From the NCBI GenBank assembly GCA_028684815.1, contig JAQUFE010000006.1, positions 1 to 64,000 on the forward strand: a stretch of 64,000 nt of DNA, given 5' to 3'. Shown here piece after piece: positions 46,686 through 55,017 of this stretch. A program made the translations under genes and the position numbers. Every line of letters starts with the position of its first letter. The stretch's first letter is position 1. The notes beneath the pieces were generated by a model. It was not told the origin of the DNA and searched no databases. It saw only the letters and a list, made by a program, of their open reading frames with translations. Source of the stretch: Sulfurimonas sp. (GTDB lineage Bacteria > Campylobacterota > Campylobacteria > Campylobacterales > Sulfurimonadaceae).

Positions 46686-47579
46686 ATGAGTAAGATAGGA
46701 GTTATCGGAGCTGGAAAGTGGGGAAGTGCTCTAGCCTTCGCTCTTAGTGAGAAAAATGAGGTATATATCACTTCAAGAACTCCGCGAGATATAAAAAACT
46801 TTGTCTCACTAGAGGAAATTTTAGAGTTAAAATATCTCGTTATTGCTATTCCTGCTCAAGAGATATCTTTGTGGCTTAAAGAGCACTTTGTAAACAGAGG
46901 TCAAAAAATCTTAGTAGCAGCAAAAGGTATAGAAGCCTCAAGCGGACTTTTTTTAAATGATATCTATAAAGATTATGTAAAAGATGAAGATATTGCATAT
47001 CTATCAGGTCCATCTTTTGCAACTGAAGTTCAAAAATCTCTGCCAACAGCATTAGTAATTAACTCAAAAAACGAAGATTTAAGTGAAAAATTTGCAAGTT
47101 TTTTTCCATCTTTTATAAAAACATATACCTCCACTGATGTAGTAGGTGCTGAAGTTGCAGGTGCTTACAAAAATGTTATAGCCATAGCTGCTGGAGTTTG
47201 TGAGGGCTTAGAACTTGGCAAAAATGCGGCAGCATCTCTTATCTCTCGTGGTCTAGTTGAGATGCAAAGATTTGGTTATTTTTATGGTGCAAAAGAGGAG
47301 AGTTTTATAGGGCTTAGTGGAGCAGGTGATCTGTTTTTAACGGCATCTTCAACGATGAGTAGAAACTTTCGTGTTGGGCTAGGTTTAGCAGAGGGCAAGA
47401 CTCAAAAAGAGATACTTCAAGAGCTAGGAGAAGTAGCAGAGGGGATCGGAACTGCTTATGCTCTTCATAAAATTGAAAAAGATAGAGATGACCTCTATCT
47501 TCCAATAGCAAGAGAAGTCTATGAGATGCTAGAGGGAAAAGATCCAAGAAGCTCTCTTAAAAAATTTCTCTCAAGCTAA
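46686..47579 (+). CDS. gpsA: Glycerol-3-phosphate dehydrogenase [NAD(P)+]
   Basis: GpsA reduces dihydroxyacetone phosphate to sn-glycerol 3-phosphate for phospholipid synthesis. The 297-residue protein has the Rossmann motif IGVIGAGKWGSALAFAL and AKGIEASSGLFLND, and the signature SGPSFATEV. The catalytic lysine is in GAYKNVIAIAAGVCEGLELG, and GLSGAGDLFLTASSTMSRN follows. It forms a two-gene unit with gatB and ends exactly against the stop of the convergent cytochrome gene. Confidence 0.96.
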   Translation: MSKIGVIGAGKWGSALAFALSEKNEVYITSRTPRDIKNFVSLEEILELKYLVIAIPAQEISLWLKEHFVNRGQKILVAAKGIEASSGLFLNDIYKDYVKDEDIAYLSGPSFATEVQKSLPTALVINSKNEDLSEKFASFFPSFIKTYTSTDVVGAEVAGAYKNVIAIAAGVCEGLELGKNAAASLISRGLVEMQRFGYFYGAKEESFIGLSGAGDLFLTASSTMSRNFRVGLGLAEGKTQKEILQELGEVAEGIGTAYALHKIEKDRDDLYLPIAREVYEMLEGKDPRSSLKKFLSS

Positions 47580-47942
47580 TTAGTTGTCGATGATATACTG
47601 TGCTACAGCTCTTAGTTCATCTTCGCTTATCACATCTTTTTGTGATGGCATCATTCCAAAACGCTCTTTTGTTTTGTGTGAAAAGAGCATCTTATCTTCT
47701 GATGGACTCATTGTATATTCAACTATAAATTCTATAGCATCTCTTCTATCTGGATAAGCAGTTTTAACCTTTTTTGACAGTGCCCACGATGGTGGTGCTG
47801 ACATATTATTTAGCTTATCTTTTGTGATAGCACCGATGAGATGACAACTTCCACACTTCTCTACAGCCAAGGCTTCAACCTCTGAAGTTTGGGCAAATAG
47901 AGATGAAGTAACTAAGAGAGTAGTTAACAATAATTTTTTCAT
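47580..47942 (-). CDS. Small monoheme cytochrome c under FNR-type control
   Basis: A 120-residue periplasmic cytochrome with a signal peptide (MKKLLLTTLLVTSSLFAQ) and one heme site, CGSCH, near residue 31. The body shares APPSWALSKKVK, EFIVEYTMSPSEDK and MMPSQKDVISEDELRAVAQY with the proteins at 20164 and 52972, so these are paralogues. It is a likely soluble electron carrier, possibly to NosZ, a nitrite reductase or the peroxidase; the partner is unknown. An FNR-type box with correctly spaced -10 lies upstream. Confidence 0.88.
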   Translation of the reverse strand: MKKLLLTTLLVTSSLFAQTSEVEALAVEKCGSCHLIGAITKDKLNNMSAPPSWALSKKVKTAYPDRRDAIEFIVEYTMSPSEDKMLFSHKTKERFGMMPSQKDVISEDELRAVAQYIIDN

Positions 47943-47973
47943 AAAAAACCTTTTATTAAACTTATTTATGAGT

Positions 47974-48015
47974 ATTATAAATAAATACTATTATAATAGC
48001 TTTGACCTTAATCAA
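47974..48015 (-). promoter_or_regulatory. FNR-type promoter of the cytochrome c gene
   Basis: On the plus strand TTGAC-CTTA-ATCAA (48002-48015); on the minus strand a TATAAT box at 47979-47974. Centre-to-centre distance is 32 bp, the class II FNR spacing. It is about 60 bp upstream of the start. Confidence 0.6.
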
Positions 48016-48051
48016 AAAATAAATAAATTTATGTATAATCAATTATTAGTA

Positions 48052-48222
48052 GAATGCGCTGAACAATTATTAAGTCGGATCCTGAATCAAGTTCAGGATG
48101 ACGCGTGTTTTGTCATTTGGTTATTAAGTTCTATACTGAATCAAGTTCAGGATGACGCGTGTTTTGTCATTCCGTGCTTGACACGGAATCTAGTTTACAG
48201 ATTAATAGTAGTTCAATTATAT
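48052..48222. repeat. Composite palindromic repeat C
   Basis: Two TCCTGAA-TCAAG-TTCAGGA-type units (the second with a CTGAA stem variant) then one TTCCGTG-CTTGA-CACGGAA unit in inverted orientation. Outer ends GAATGCGCTGAACAATTATTAAG and AGATTAATAGTAGTTCAATTAT match clusters A and B. The 371-bp spacer 47943-48313 otherwise holds the FNR promoter and AT-rich DNA without a gene. Confidence 0.8.
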
Positions 48223-48313
48223 AAACGTGGGGTTGTTAAAGTGTTTACAGATAGAAAAGAAAATTTAATCCTAGCTAATAGAGTATTTAAATGCTAGAAA
48301 AAGGGCTTTTTAG

Positions 48314-49699
48314 ATGAATTGGAGAGAAGAGGAGCAAGAAGTACTGGACGGTCAAAAAGAACAATTTAAAAAAATAGCCATAGGAGTTGCAGTAGGGTTT
48401 TTTGTCTTTGTGCTTTCTCTGACTCTTTTTAACACAACTCAAGCGTCACTTTTAGGGATAATTGCTTTTTTGGTCGTACTGTGGACAAATGAGGGTTTAC
48501 CACTAGCTGTTGTCTCACTACTTCCTATCATTCTTTTTCCAGCTTTTTCTATCATAGATACAAAAACAACTGCACTAAACTATTCAAACCCAATAATCTA
48601 TCTCTTTTTAGGTGGATTTTTAATCGCAATAGCAGTTGAGAAGACAAACTTGCATACTTTTATAGCAGGTAAGATGCTAGATATTTTTCCTAATACTCCT
48701 AGCGGAATGATATTTTCTCTAGCCATAACCTCTGGGATTTTAAGCTCCATCCTCTCAAACACAACGACATCTCTGCTTTTGATGTCTATAGCTCTTTTTA
48801 TTACACAAGATGTAAAATTAAAACTAAGATTTGCCCTCGCCATTGCCTATGGCGCTAGTGTTGGTGGAATTATCACGCCTATTGGAACTCCGCCAAATCT
48901 TATACTTCTTGGCATCATGAATGAAAAAGCTATGGAGATGATTCCATTTTTTCAGTGGGTCTGGATGGTAGCGCCTTTGGCTTTTTTAATGCTTATAGTA
49001 GTTAGCTCTTTACTTAGTCTTGGTTTGAAAAACTATCCAATCAAAAGAGAATCAAAAGAAGCGCATCTTACAAAGCCACAAAAAAAGGTGCTCTATATTA
49101 TAGGTTCTTTGATAGTCTTACTACTTTTAAATGCACCGATAAATCCATTTTGGGCAGGTTTAGGACTTAGTGAGGCTGGTCTTCTTCTAGCGGCTGGGCT
49201 TGTTTTATTTATGCCACCTTTTAGCATACTAGACTGGATGGATGATAAGGCTAAAGTTCCTTACAGGATAATGTTTTTGTTTGGTGCTGGGTTTTCTATA
49301 GCAAAGGCTTTTGGTGATACAGGACTTGCATCTGAGGTTGCATCTTATCTTGTAGCGATGACAGAACTAAGCCCTATAGTTTTACTATTTGCAATTGCTA
49401 TGCTTATAACTTTTACAACAGAGATAACTTCAAATACAGCTCTTATCTCCATTATGTTACCTGTCATCTACTCTGTAGCTGAGCAAACTGGCATAAATAC
49501 TACGCTCTTTATGATGGTAGCTACAATATGTGCAAGTTATGCTTTTATGCTCCCAATCGCCACCCCGCCAAATGCCATAGCCATGAGTAGCGGTGCGGTT
49601 GATGTAAAGAGTATGATGAAATACGGCTTGATTTTAAATCTTGTAGGTGTGTTTTTGATAGTGCTAATAGCTGAGTTTTTCTGGAAAGGGATACTATAA
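48314..49699 (+). CDS. DASS/SLC13-family sodium-coupled anion transporter
   Basis: A 461-residue polytopic membrane protein with about 11-12 helices after a charged N-terminus of roughly 30 residues. The two family signatures are present: ILSNTTTSLLLMSIALFI with the first SNT motif, then GASVGGIITPIGTPPNLILLG, and in the second half TSNTALISIMLPV followed by LPIATPPNAIAMSSG. These loops bind Na+ and the anion in DASS carriers. Substrates in the family are dicarboxylates, citrate, sulfate or phosphate; which one is used here is not clear. Confidence 0.9.
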   Translation: MNWREEEQEVLDGQKEQFKKIAIGVAVGFFVFVLSLTLFNTTQASLLGIIAFLVVLWTNEGLPLAVVSLLPIILFPAFSIIDTKTTALNYSNPIIYLFLGGFLIAIAVEKTNLHTFIAGKMLDIFPNTPSGMIFSLAITSGILSSILSNTTTSLLLMSIALFITQDVKLKLRFALAIAYGASVGGIITPIGTPPNLILLGIMNEKAMEMIPFFQWVWMVAPLAFLMLIVVSSLLSLGLKNYPIKRESKEAHLTKPQKKVLYIIGSLIVLLLLNAPINPFWAGLGLSEAGLLLAAGLVLFMPPFSILDWMDDKAKVPYRIMFLFGAGFSIAKAFGDTGLASEVASYLVAMTELSPIVLLFAIAMLITFTTEITSNTALISIMLPVIYSVAEQTGINTTLFMMVATICASYAFMLPIATPPNAIAMSSGAVDVKSMMKYGLILNLVGVFLIVLIAEFFWKGIL

Positions 49700-49759
49700 T
49701 ATTACATTAAAATGAACTAGTCCATTTAATGGCATGGATATATCTCCATTGTAACTCCA

Positions 49760-49800
49760 CTATTATGGAGTGCGTTATTGGTTAGCATACTTAAAAGCTA
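49760..49800 (+). repeat. Dispersed intergenic repeat, copy 3 (diverged)
   Basis: TTATGGAGTGCGTTATTGG followed by TTAGCATACTTAAAAG, alignable with the copies at 22519-22570 and 28471-28520. It lies in the 120-bp spacer after the DASS gene. This copy has lost the GAACGCC hairpin. Confidence 0.4.
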
Positions 49801-49819
49801 CGAAAAATATTTTTGAGAA

Positions 49820-50047
49820 TTATTTGGGTTTGTTTCTTGTTTTGCATCTATTGATTTGTCTATTTTTTATCATAATGTAGATATCTTTTATAACAAGAGC
49901 TAAACAGATGAGCCAGAGTGCATCTAGCAGGTAGTTTTGATTTAGTCCATTAAAGTATAGAAATGCAAATCCTACAAGATATGGCCACTTAAGAAAATAA
50001 AAAAACAGTATAGCACTTCCGTACAAATCTTTTAAGGCTTTTTTCAT
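49820..50047 (-). CDS. Small membrane protein
   Basis: A 75-residue protein with two hydrophobic segments (about 12-30 and 38-58) and a basic C-terminal tail, KNRQINRCKTRNKPK, predicted cytoplasmic. No family recognised. It is divergently transcribed from the Dabb gene across a 39-bp spacer, and a TATGCTAGAAT promoter-like sequence serves the plus strand. Confidence 0.55.
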   Translation of the reverse strand: MKKALKDLYGSAILFFYFLKWPYLVGFAFLYFNGLNQNYLLDALWLICLALVIKDIYIMIKNRQINRCKTRNKPK

Positions 50048-50086
50048 TCTGCAATTATGCTAGAATTTCACTAAAAAAGGCCTAAG

Positions 50087-50377
50087 ATGATAGTTCATAT
50101 AGTAATGTTTAAGTTTAAAGAGCAAAACAGAGAAGCAAATACATTAGAGATGAAAAAAAAACTAGAAGCGCTTGTTGGAGTTGTTCCAACTCTAAAATCT
50201 ATGGAAGTTGGCATAGACTTTAGCAAATCCCCTAGAGCATATGATCTTTCACTATACTCAACATTTGATGATAAAGATGCTCTTCAAGCTTATGCTATAC
50301 ATGAAGAGCATCTAAAGGTAGTAGAATTTGTCAAAGAGATGACGATAGAATCTAAAGTGGTTGACTACATCAAATAA
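50087..50377 (+). CDS. Dabb-domain (stress-responsive A/B barrel) protein
   Basis: A 96-residue protein matching the Dabb dimeric alpha/beta-barrel family. It begins IVHIVMFKFKEQNRE and has LKSMEVGIDFSKSPRAYDLSLYSTFDD, AYAIHEEHLKVVEFVKEM and the closing strand SKVVDYI. Family members are small cytosolic dimers of mixed function, some stress-induced. No specific reaction can be assigned. Confidence 0.85.
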   Translation: MIVHIVMFKFKEQNREANTLEMKKKLEALVGVVPTLKSMEVGIDFSKSPRAYDLSLYSTFDDKDALQAYAIHEEHLKVVEFVKEMTIESKVVDYIK

Positions 50378-50414
50378 TAGAGATCATGAAAAGCAAGTAG
50401 GAGATTTAAACTTT

Positions 50415-51509
50415 TCAGTTGTCCTTTATGGCATCAGCAATAAAATCTTGATTTGGCTCTGTTAAGTAAGGGCACATTGGCAGAGAGATTATCTGCGTCG
50501 ATACTTCTTCGCTTATGGGAAAATCTCCCTCTTTATGCCCAAGATATAAAAAAGCCTCTTGCAGATGAATAGGTAAAGGATAGAAGATTTTTGTTGGAAT
50601 CTCTTTTGATTTAAGTTTTTCTACCATCGCATCTCTATCTTTTACTCTTATGGAGTAGTGAGTATAAACACTTGTACAATTTTGCGCAATCTTAGGGATA
50701 ATAACCTCTGCATCTTCTAGCAAATCGCTATATCTACTCCCTATATCATCGCGAAGATTTACTTCATCTGTAAAGTGCTTTAGTTTAACATTTAAAACCG
50801 CAGCTTGAAGAGCATCTAGGCGACCATTAATTCCTATATATTTGTATCTATATTTATCATTTTGTCCATGATTTAGTACTATTCTTATCTTTGTGGCTAT
50901 ATCATCATCATCTGTAAATATAGCTCCGCCATCACCATAAGCGCCAAGAGGGTTAGCTGGAAAAAAACTTGTACAGCCGATAGTTGAGATGCCACATGAT
51001 TTTTTGTCATTATAAGTAGCTCCAAAACTTTGAGAAGCATCTTCTATGACTGCAATGTTGTGTTTTTTTGCTATCTCATTTATAGCATCCATATCTGCAC
51101 ACTGACCAAATAGCGAAACTGGTATGATAGCTTTCGTTCTCTCACTAATTACAGCTTCAATCTTAGTTGCATCGATGTTGTAACTATCTTTGTCAATATC
51201 TACAAAGATAGGTTTAGCCCCCAAAAAAGCAATAGCCTCAGTAGAAGATATAAAGGCAAAAGGAGTAGTTATAACTTCATCCCCATAGCCAATATTTAGA
51301 GCCATTAGAGATGCAAGTAGAGCGTCAGTTACGCTACCACATCCAATAGCGTGCCTAACTCCAACAAAAGATGCTAAGTTCTTCTCCAACTCATCAAGTT
51401 TTTCTCCGCCTATAAACTGTGCCGTGTTTAAAACCTCTGATATTTCACTATCTATCTCTTCTTTGTATTTTAAATACTGAGTCTGTAAATCTATAAAATC
51501 TATCTTCAT
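50415..51509 (-). CDS. DegT/DnrJ/EryC1/StrS-family sugar aminotransferase-like protein
   Basis: A 364-residue protein of the PLP-dependent sugar aminotransferase fold. Typical features are IDFIDLQTQYLKYKEEI at the start, GCGSVTDALLASLMAL, VSLFGQCADMDAI, EDASQSFGATY with the PLP-stacking region, and GINGRLDALQAAVLNVKL. The segment that normally holds the Schiff-base lysine reads TSFFPANPLGAYGDGGAIF, with Asn where Lys is usual. Overlap with lpxB (4 bp) points to lipid A or surface-sugar metabolism, for example GnnB-like amination of UDP-GlcNAc. The missing lysine makes normal transamination doubtful. Confidence 0.85.
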   Translation of the reverse strand: MKIDFIDLQTQYLKYKEEIDSEISEVLNTAQFIGGEKLDELEKNLASFVGVRHAIGCGSVTDALLASLMALNIGYGDEVITTPFAFISSTEAIAFLGAKPIFVDIDKDSYNIDATKIEAVISERTKAIIPVSLFGQCADMDAINEIAKKHNIAVIEDASQSFGATYNDKKSCGISTIGCTSFFPANPLGAYGDGGAIFTDDDDIATKIRIVLNHGQNDKYRYKYIGINGRLDALQAAVLNVKLKHFTDEVNLRDDIGSRYSDLLEDAEVIIPKIAQNCTSVYTHYSIRVKDRDAMVEKLKSKEIPTKIFYPLPIHLQEAFLYLGHKEGDFPISEEVSTQIISLPMCPYLTEPNQDFIADAIKDN

Positions 51510-52567
51510 TGTTGTCCTAAGGTATTGTTTTGTAAAATTTGAGCTACATTTTTTGAGCTACCATGTTTTAGATAAGCTCTGAGTAGTTTAGAGTCGTCAA
51601 AAAATTGTTTTCTATCATAGTTTAAAAATGCTTTTATAAGATTGTCTGCCCTTACATCTTCTTGGATAAATTCAGGATGCAAACTTCTGTCATTAAACTG
51701 GGTAAACATGATGTTACCTAGTCCTAAGTAGTTAAGTTTTACAAGCCTACTTGCAATGAAATAATCTAGCGGTTTTGCAATATAGCTAAGAACAAAAGGT
51801 GTTCCAATGAGTGAAGCTTCAAGTGTGGCAGTTCCACTGCAAATAAACGCAAAATCGACCTCGCGAAGAGTCTTATGTGCATCGTGAACGATTTTAAAAC
51901 TAGATAAGTCACCATAAAGCTCTTCTATCTCTTCTTTAGTAAAATATTCTGGGATTATGATGTAAGAAGCAAGTCCCAATTTTAAGCTTACTTCTTTAAA
52001 AATCGGCATAAGTTTTTTTATCTCGCCCTTACGACTTCCAGGCATAAAAGCTATGGTTTTTACTTCGCTACTTATTTCTTCTTTATACTCTTTGATGATA
52101 TCAAGCAGGGGATGTCCTACGTAAGTGATGGGTGCATCTTTAGAGTAGTAATCTTTTTCAAAAGGTAAGATAGATGCTAGATGGTCTATGGTTCTCTCTA
52201 AAACTGGTATGCGCTTTTTTTTCCATGCCCACGCTTGAGGTAAGATGTAGTAGATGATTTCTTTGTCTGGATATCTCTTTTTAATCCTTTTAGCAAGAGG
52301 AAGATTGAAACCTGATGAGTCGATGAGCAGGACTTTATCAGCGTCAGCTGCAAGCTCTACCATCTGAGCATTTAGTTTAAAAAAGTAACGGAGTTTTTTT
52401 ATGGCATCTACAAAACCCATGATAGCAAGACTTCTTAAGTCAACGATGGGATTGCCAAGTTCGCTATCAAATATCCCAATAAACTCAACATCGCTACTTA
52501 ACTCTTTTTTTAAAGACTTAAGATGCATATTTGCAGAGTGCTCTAGGGCACTAACTAAGATTTTCAT
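51506..52567 (-). CDS. lpxB: Lipid-A-disaccharide synthase
   Basis: LpxB condenses UDP-2,3-diacylglucosamine and lipid X to the lipid A disaccharide, a glycosyltransferase family GT19 reaction at the inner membrane. The 353-residue protein has ALEHSANMHLKSLKKEL (the SGE-like N-terminal segment), DSSGFNLPLAKRIKKRYPD, YYILPQAWAWKKKR, PITYVGHPLLD, IAFMPGSRKGEIKKLMP and FICSGTATLEASLIGTPFVL. It overlaps both neighbours by 4 bp (ATGA), so cytochrome, lpxB and the sugar enzyme are co-translated. Confidence 0.94.
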   Translation of the reverse strand: MKILVSALEHSANMHLKSLKKELSSDVEFIGIFDSELGNPIVDLRSLAIMGFVDAIKKLRYFFKLNAQMVELAADADKVLLIDSSGFNLPLAKRIKKRYPDKEIIYYILPQAWAWKKKRIPVLERTIDHLASILPFEKDYYSKDAPITYVGHPLLDIIKEYKEEISSEVKTIAFMPGSRKGEIKKLMPIFKEVSLKLGLASYIIIPEYFTKEEIEELYGDLSSFKIVHDAHKTLREVDFAFICSGTATLEASLIGTPFVLSYIAKPLDYFIASRLVKLNYLGLGNIMFTQFNDRSLHPEFIQEDVRADNLIKAFLNYDRKQFFDDSKLLRAYLKHGSSKNVAQILQNNTLGQQ

Positions 52568-52920
52568 GAACCGCCATCTCCCTCAACTGCAAAGGAGGTG
52601 TCATATCTCTCTTTGTTTACATCTTCAACGAACTCATGCATATATATAGTTAAATCATCTATATCTTTATCACTTAAGTTTTGTGCAAAAGGTATCATCA
52701 TCTCTTGTTGTTGGTTATCTGAGACTTTAGAGCGAAACCTCTTTAGTTTATAAGCTAAAAAACCCTTAGCACGGTTAGCAAGAGCAGGGTACATATGCAT
52801 CCCCTCTAACCTTGCGCCGTGACAATTTCCACAATTTTTTTCTATGTAGAGTCTTTTGCCATCATCATAAGAAGCGAAAGAGAGAGTAAAAAGAGTAAAG
52901 AAAAGTAGTAAAAGACGCAA
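52564..52920 (-). CDS. Monoheme class I cytochrome c
   Basis: A 118-residue periplasmic cytochrome with a signal peptide (MRLLLLFFTLFTLSFAS), a heme site CGNCHGARLEG near 31, and a probable distal Met in EMMIPFAQNLSDKDIDDLTIYM. The latter is the typical C-terminal helix of cytochrome c553/c-type carriers. It is a small electron carrier of unknown partner. Its stop overlaps the lpxB start (ATGA), an odd pairing that probably reflects operon packing rather than shared function. Confidence 0.88.
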   Translation of the reverse strand: MRLLLLFFTLFTLSFASYDDGKRLYIEKNCGNCHGARLEGMHMYPALANRAKGFLAYKLKRFRSKVSDNQQQEMMIPFAQNLSDKDIDDLTIYMHEFVEDVNKERYDTSFAVEGDGGS

Positions 52921-52971
52921 AAAAAATCCTCTAAATTTTAAATGCTGTTATTATAGCTAAATACTCTTTTT

Positions 52972-53379
52972 CTACTCAAAATCTACATCTTCATATCTAT
53001 CATAAACCCAATAAGCTACCGCTCTTCTCTCTTCTTCGCTTAAACCATCTACACTTTTCATAATTCCAAATGTCTCAACTGCTTGTGGGTGGCACATAAT
53101 GTAATCAATATTTGGATTTACTATGTAGTCTTTTACAAACAACATAAAAAGGTGACGATGAACATCTTCGTCTTCATTTTTTATGATGATGTTTTCTTTT
53201 AATCTCAATGCAACTTGAATCATTGGGGGCGCTTTTAAAGTGCTGAATTTCTTCATCATTTCACTTTTTTTCATTATCTCGATATGGCAAGATGCACAGT
53301 TTTTTTTGTAAACTTCATAACCATCTACTCCTAAAAGTAGAGAACTTAAGATGCCTAGCAGACTTATCGTTTTTAACAT
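52972..53379 (-). CDS. Monoheme cytochrome c-like protein
   Basis: A 135-residue protein with a signal peptide (MLKTISLLGILSSLLLGVDG) and one heme site, CASCH, near 31. It shares the family segments APPMIQVALRLKE, FVKDYIVNPNIDYIMC and FGIMKSVDGLSEEERRAVAYWVYD with the cytochromes at 20164 and 47580. The MPSQKD element is changed to MKSVDG. Function is presumably electron transfer in the periplasm. It precedes the 118-aa cytochrome by 51 bp on the same strand. Confidence 0.82.
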   Translation of the reverse strand: MLKTISLLGILSSLLLGVDGYEVYKKNCASCHIEIMKKSEMMKKFSTLKAPPMIQVALRLKENIIIKNEDEDVHRHLFMLFVKDYIVNPNIDYIMCHPQAVETFGIMKSVDGLSEEERRAVAYWVYDRYEDVDFE

Positions 53380-53534
53380 GACTAGCTCCTTGTTATATTT
53401 GTAAAGATTATAACATACTTATTTTTTTGAATCTAGTTAGAGAAAAATCTTAAGTTTTTTTCTTAATTTTTAGTAGAGTTGTTTTTACAGACATAACAAG
53501 CTATTATTATAAAAATAAAATTAAAGGATATGTT

Positions 53535-53723
53535 GTGAGTGAGCCAAGATTAGAAGATATTGAAGATTATAATGGACTAAAAGGTCAAAAGAAAAAAGTT
53601 GTTTGGGCTGTTGTTATTACTGGGCTTGTTATTAGTATTATCTATGGAATAGTTGTGAATTTAACAGACAGTGAAGAGCCTTCATCTGTTGATAAAACAT
53701 ATAAAACAGTACCGATGAGATAA
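53535..53723 (+). CDS. Small single-helix membrane protein
   Basis: A 62-residue protein starting at GTG with AAAGGA upstream. It has a charged N-terminus (SEPRLEDIEDYNGLKGQKKK), one transmembrane helix (about 25-44, VVWAVVITGLVISIIYGIVV) and a short polar tail. No family recognised. It could be a small subunit or regulator of a membrane complex. It lies 37 bp upstream of the M48 protease. Confidence 0.55.
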   Translation: MSEPRLEDIEDYNGLKGQKKKVVWAVVITGLVISIIYGIVVNLTDSEEPSSVDKTYKTVPMR

Positions 53724-53760
53724 TAGTTTTGATACAATTTCAAAAAAATAGGGTCAGCAA

Positions 53761-55017
53761 ATGTTAATGACAGTTATTTCAATATATACACTTTTTGTTT
53801 TAGTCTCCATCTACACGAGCGTTATGCAGATAGGATTTGTAAACACCGCAAAGAGAAAAAAAGCCATCTTACTCAGTGATAGCGACTTCATTAAAGCGGC
53901 AAACTACTCCGTAGCAAAAGAGAAACTAAGCATAGTAAGCTCATTTGTGGACTATATAATGTTTATAATTTGGATGGGTTTTGGTATAGCTTATCTCTCA
54001 GATGCCGTGATTTTAAAAGATGAAGCAATGCTAAGCATCGTGATAGTTATGGGCTTTGTAATCATTAACTCTTTGATCTCTCTGCCTTTTACATATTATG
54101 AGAAGTTTGTGCTAGATGCTAAGTTTGGATTTAACAAATCCACTACAAAACAGTGGGTTAAAGATACACTTATCTCATACGCATTAACGCTAATCCTTGG
54201 CTCTCTTGTAGTGTGGGGCATCTATGCAATTATTACAAGCTTTACTCTCTGGTGGATGTGGAGTTTTGTCTTTATCTTTGGTGTGATTGTGCTTATAAAT
54301 ATGCTCTATCCAGCTTTTCGTGCAATGTTTTTTGATAAACTAACCCCATTAAAAGATGAAGGTTTAGATGAGCAGATAAAAGAGCTTATGGATAAAACTG
54401 GTTTTGTAAGCTCAGGAGTCTTTATAAGTGATGCATCAAAAAGAGATGCAAGGCTTAACGCTTATTTTGGCGGATTTGGTAAGGCTAAAAGAGTTGTGCT
54501 TTTTGACACACTTATAGAGAAACTTACCACAAAAGAGCTTTTAGCAGTTTTAGGACACGAACTAGGTCACTTCGCTCATGGCGATATCTATAAAAATATA
54601 GCGCTTGTTGGAGCTATGCTTCTACTTATGTTTGGTATCTTTGGAAATCTTCCAGACTCTCTATTCTTAGAGATGGGGGTATCTAGTGAGCCTTATGTTT
54701 TGATGATACTTCTACTTCTTTTTATGCCAGTTTTAGGTTTTATTATGATGCCAATCATGGGAATAGTTAGCCGTCATAATGAGTATGCAGCAGATAGAAT
54801 GGGTAGTGAGCTTGGAGGTGCAGGTGGAGAGCTTGAACTTGCAAATGCACTTACAAAACTTGTAAATGAGAACAAGAGTTTTCCACTCTCTCATCCACTA
54901 TATATATTTTTTCACTACACACATCCTCCAGTTTTAGAGAGACTAAAAGTTTTAGGTGTTGATGTTGGTGAGATGGATAAAAGCTTACTAGAGGGCAAAT
55001 GCGAAGCGAATATTTAG
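53761..55017 (+). CDS. M48-family (Ste24-like) membrane metalloprotease
   Basis: A 418-residue zinc protease with about six transmembrane helices. The catalytic site is HELGH at residues 266-270 (VLGHELGHFAHGD), and the third ligand glutamate is in NEYAADRMGSEL. The N-terminal region, including SLPFTYYEKFVLDAKFGFNKST, is typical of Ste24/CAAX-type M48 enzymes. It probably takes part in membrane protein quality control. Its last codons overlap the prmC start by 19 bp. Confidence 0.92.
   Translation: MLMTVISIYTLFVLVSIYTSVMQIGFVNTAKRKKAILLSDSDFIKAANYSVAKEKLSIVSSFVDYIMFIIWMGFGIAYLSDAVILKDEAMLSIVIVMGFVIINSLISLPFTYYEKFVLDAKFGFNKSTTKQWVKDTLISYALTLILGSLVVWGIYAIITSFTLWWMWSFVFIFGVIVLINMLYPAFRAMFFDKLTPLKDEGLDEQIKELMDKTGFVSSGVFISDASKRDARLNAYFGGFGKAKRVVLFDTLIEKLTTKELLAVLGHELGHFAHGDIYKNIALVGAMLLLMFGIFGNLPDSLFLEMGVSSEPYVLMILLLLFMPVLGFIMMPIMGIVSRHNEYAADRMGSELGGAGGELELANALTKLVNENKSFPLSHPLYIFFHYTHPPVLERLKVLGVDVGEMDKSLLEGKCEANI

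Noticed and set aside
47968-48297. 109-aa ORF upstream of the DASS transporter
   Set aside because: Reads through composite repeat C and an FNR-type promoter; low-complexity, no ribosome-binding site.
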